NCBI GenBank assembly: GCA_946493085.1 | Contig: CAMMAC010000010.1 | Location: forward strand, 1-51,307 | Length of the DNA: 51,307 nucleotides | Reading direction: 5' to 3' | DNA from: an uncultured Clostridiaceae bacterium | Lineage (GTDB): Bacteria > Bacillota > Clostridia > TANB77 > CAG-508 | Shown: positions 51,265 through 51,307 of the stretch, piece after piece | How the letters are laid out: every line of letters starts with the position of its first letter | How positions within the stretch are numbered: the first letter of the stretch is position 1 | Position numbers and translations under genes: made by a program | The notes under the pieces: model-generated | Seen by the model: the letters and a program-made list of their open reading frames with translations, nothing else | Told to the model about the DNA's origin: nothing | Databases searched by the model: none

Positions 51265-51307
51265 TGGTTAAGCCCTCGATTTATTAGTACTGGTCAGCTC
51301 CATATAT
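51265..51307 (-). rRNA. rrl: 23S ribosomal RNA, 3' end (partial)
   Basis: On the - strand GAGCTGACCAGTACTAATA followed by ATCGAGGGCTTAACC is the conserved 3' end of 23S rRNA. The gene continues past the right edge. The order 23S then 5S shows an rRNA operon transcribed leftward. Confidence 0.93.

Noticed and set aside
1..51307. CRISPR arrays, insertion sequences with transposase genes, prophage structural operons
   Set aside because: No regularly spaced direct repeats and no transposase, integrase or phage assembly genes were seen. The tail-fibre-like modules are inside prepilin-like genes, not in a prophage.

Overview
The window is very AT-rich, with Gram-positive type ribosome binding sites (AGGAGG) before nearly every gene. 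It carries a T-box leader, an Agr-type peptide quorum system, a bidirectional alcohol dehydrogenase, L-lactate dehydrogenase and a trimeric [FeFe] hydrogenase. This points to a strictly anaerobic, fermentative, low-GC member of the Clostridia. The species cannot be named from the sequence.

Layout. (1) 1-4900: an agr-like locus. A LytTR response regulator and two tandem AgrC-like kinases lie on the + strand. They converge on agrB and a short agrD (39 codons) on the - strand. (2) 5.0-7.6 kb (-): an RluA-type pseudouridine synthase, an rRNA methyltransferase, a small membrane protein and a 5'-truncated hydrolase-like gene. (3) 7.7-9.8 kb (+): aspS behind a T-box whose specifier loop appears to read Asn. 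(4) 9.9-23.7 kb: a fermentation block on the - strand (adhE, ldh, hydrogenase), with a Vga/Msr-like ABC-F gene that has leader peptides, several hypothetical genes and leuS (+) mixed in. (5) 24-36 kb: an orphan HExxH protein (+), then a long - strand series (GltD-like oxidoreductase, family-4 uracil-DNA glycosylase, LD-carboxypeptidase, YfiH/PgeF, MBL hydrolase, addB) and an OGG-type glycosylase. (6) 36-45.5 kb (-): three intact prepilin-like surface protein genes and one decayed relative, surrounding YitT, a radical-SAM-like protein without its cysteines, rnc, acpP and plsX. (7) 45.7-49.3 kb (-): rpmG-secE-nusG-rplK-rplA-(L10 leader)-rplJ-rplL. (8) 49.4-51.3 kb (-): a flavin reductase, an internally duplicated hypothetical protein, 5S rRNA and the 3' end of 23S rRNA.

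How the genes work together. Pyruvate-derived acetyl-CoA and NADH can be disposed of by AdhE, lactate dehydrogenase and the NADH/ferredoxin-linked hydrogenase. The agr locus makes and senses a cyclic peptide. The repair genes (addB, UDG, OGG) handle DNA breaks and damaged bases. The plsX-acpP-rnc group and the ribosomal protein operon are housekeeping.

The most unusual items are: the duplicated Agr kinase with a copied terminator; a family of stem-loops with a conserved core in six intergenic places; the cysteine-less radical SAM homologue beside rnc; prepilin-like proteins that carry phage tail-fibre-like modules and a long coiled coil; SecE with an extracytoplasmic Asn/Thr/Glu tail; the apparent Asn specifier of the aspS T-box; and a frameshift in the NuoF-like hydrogenase subunit.
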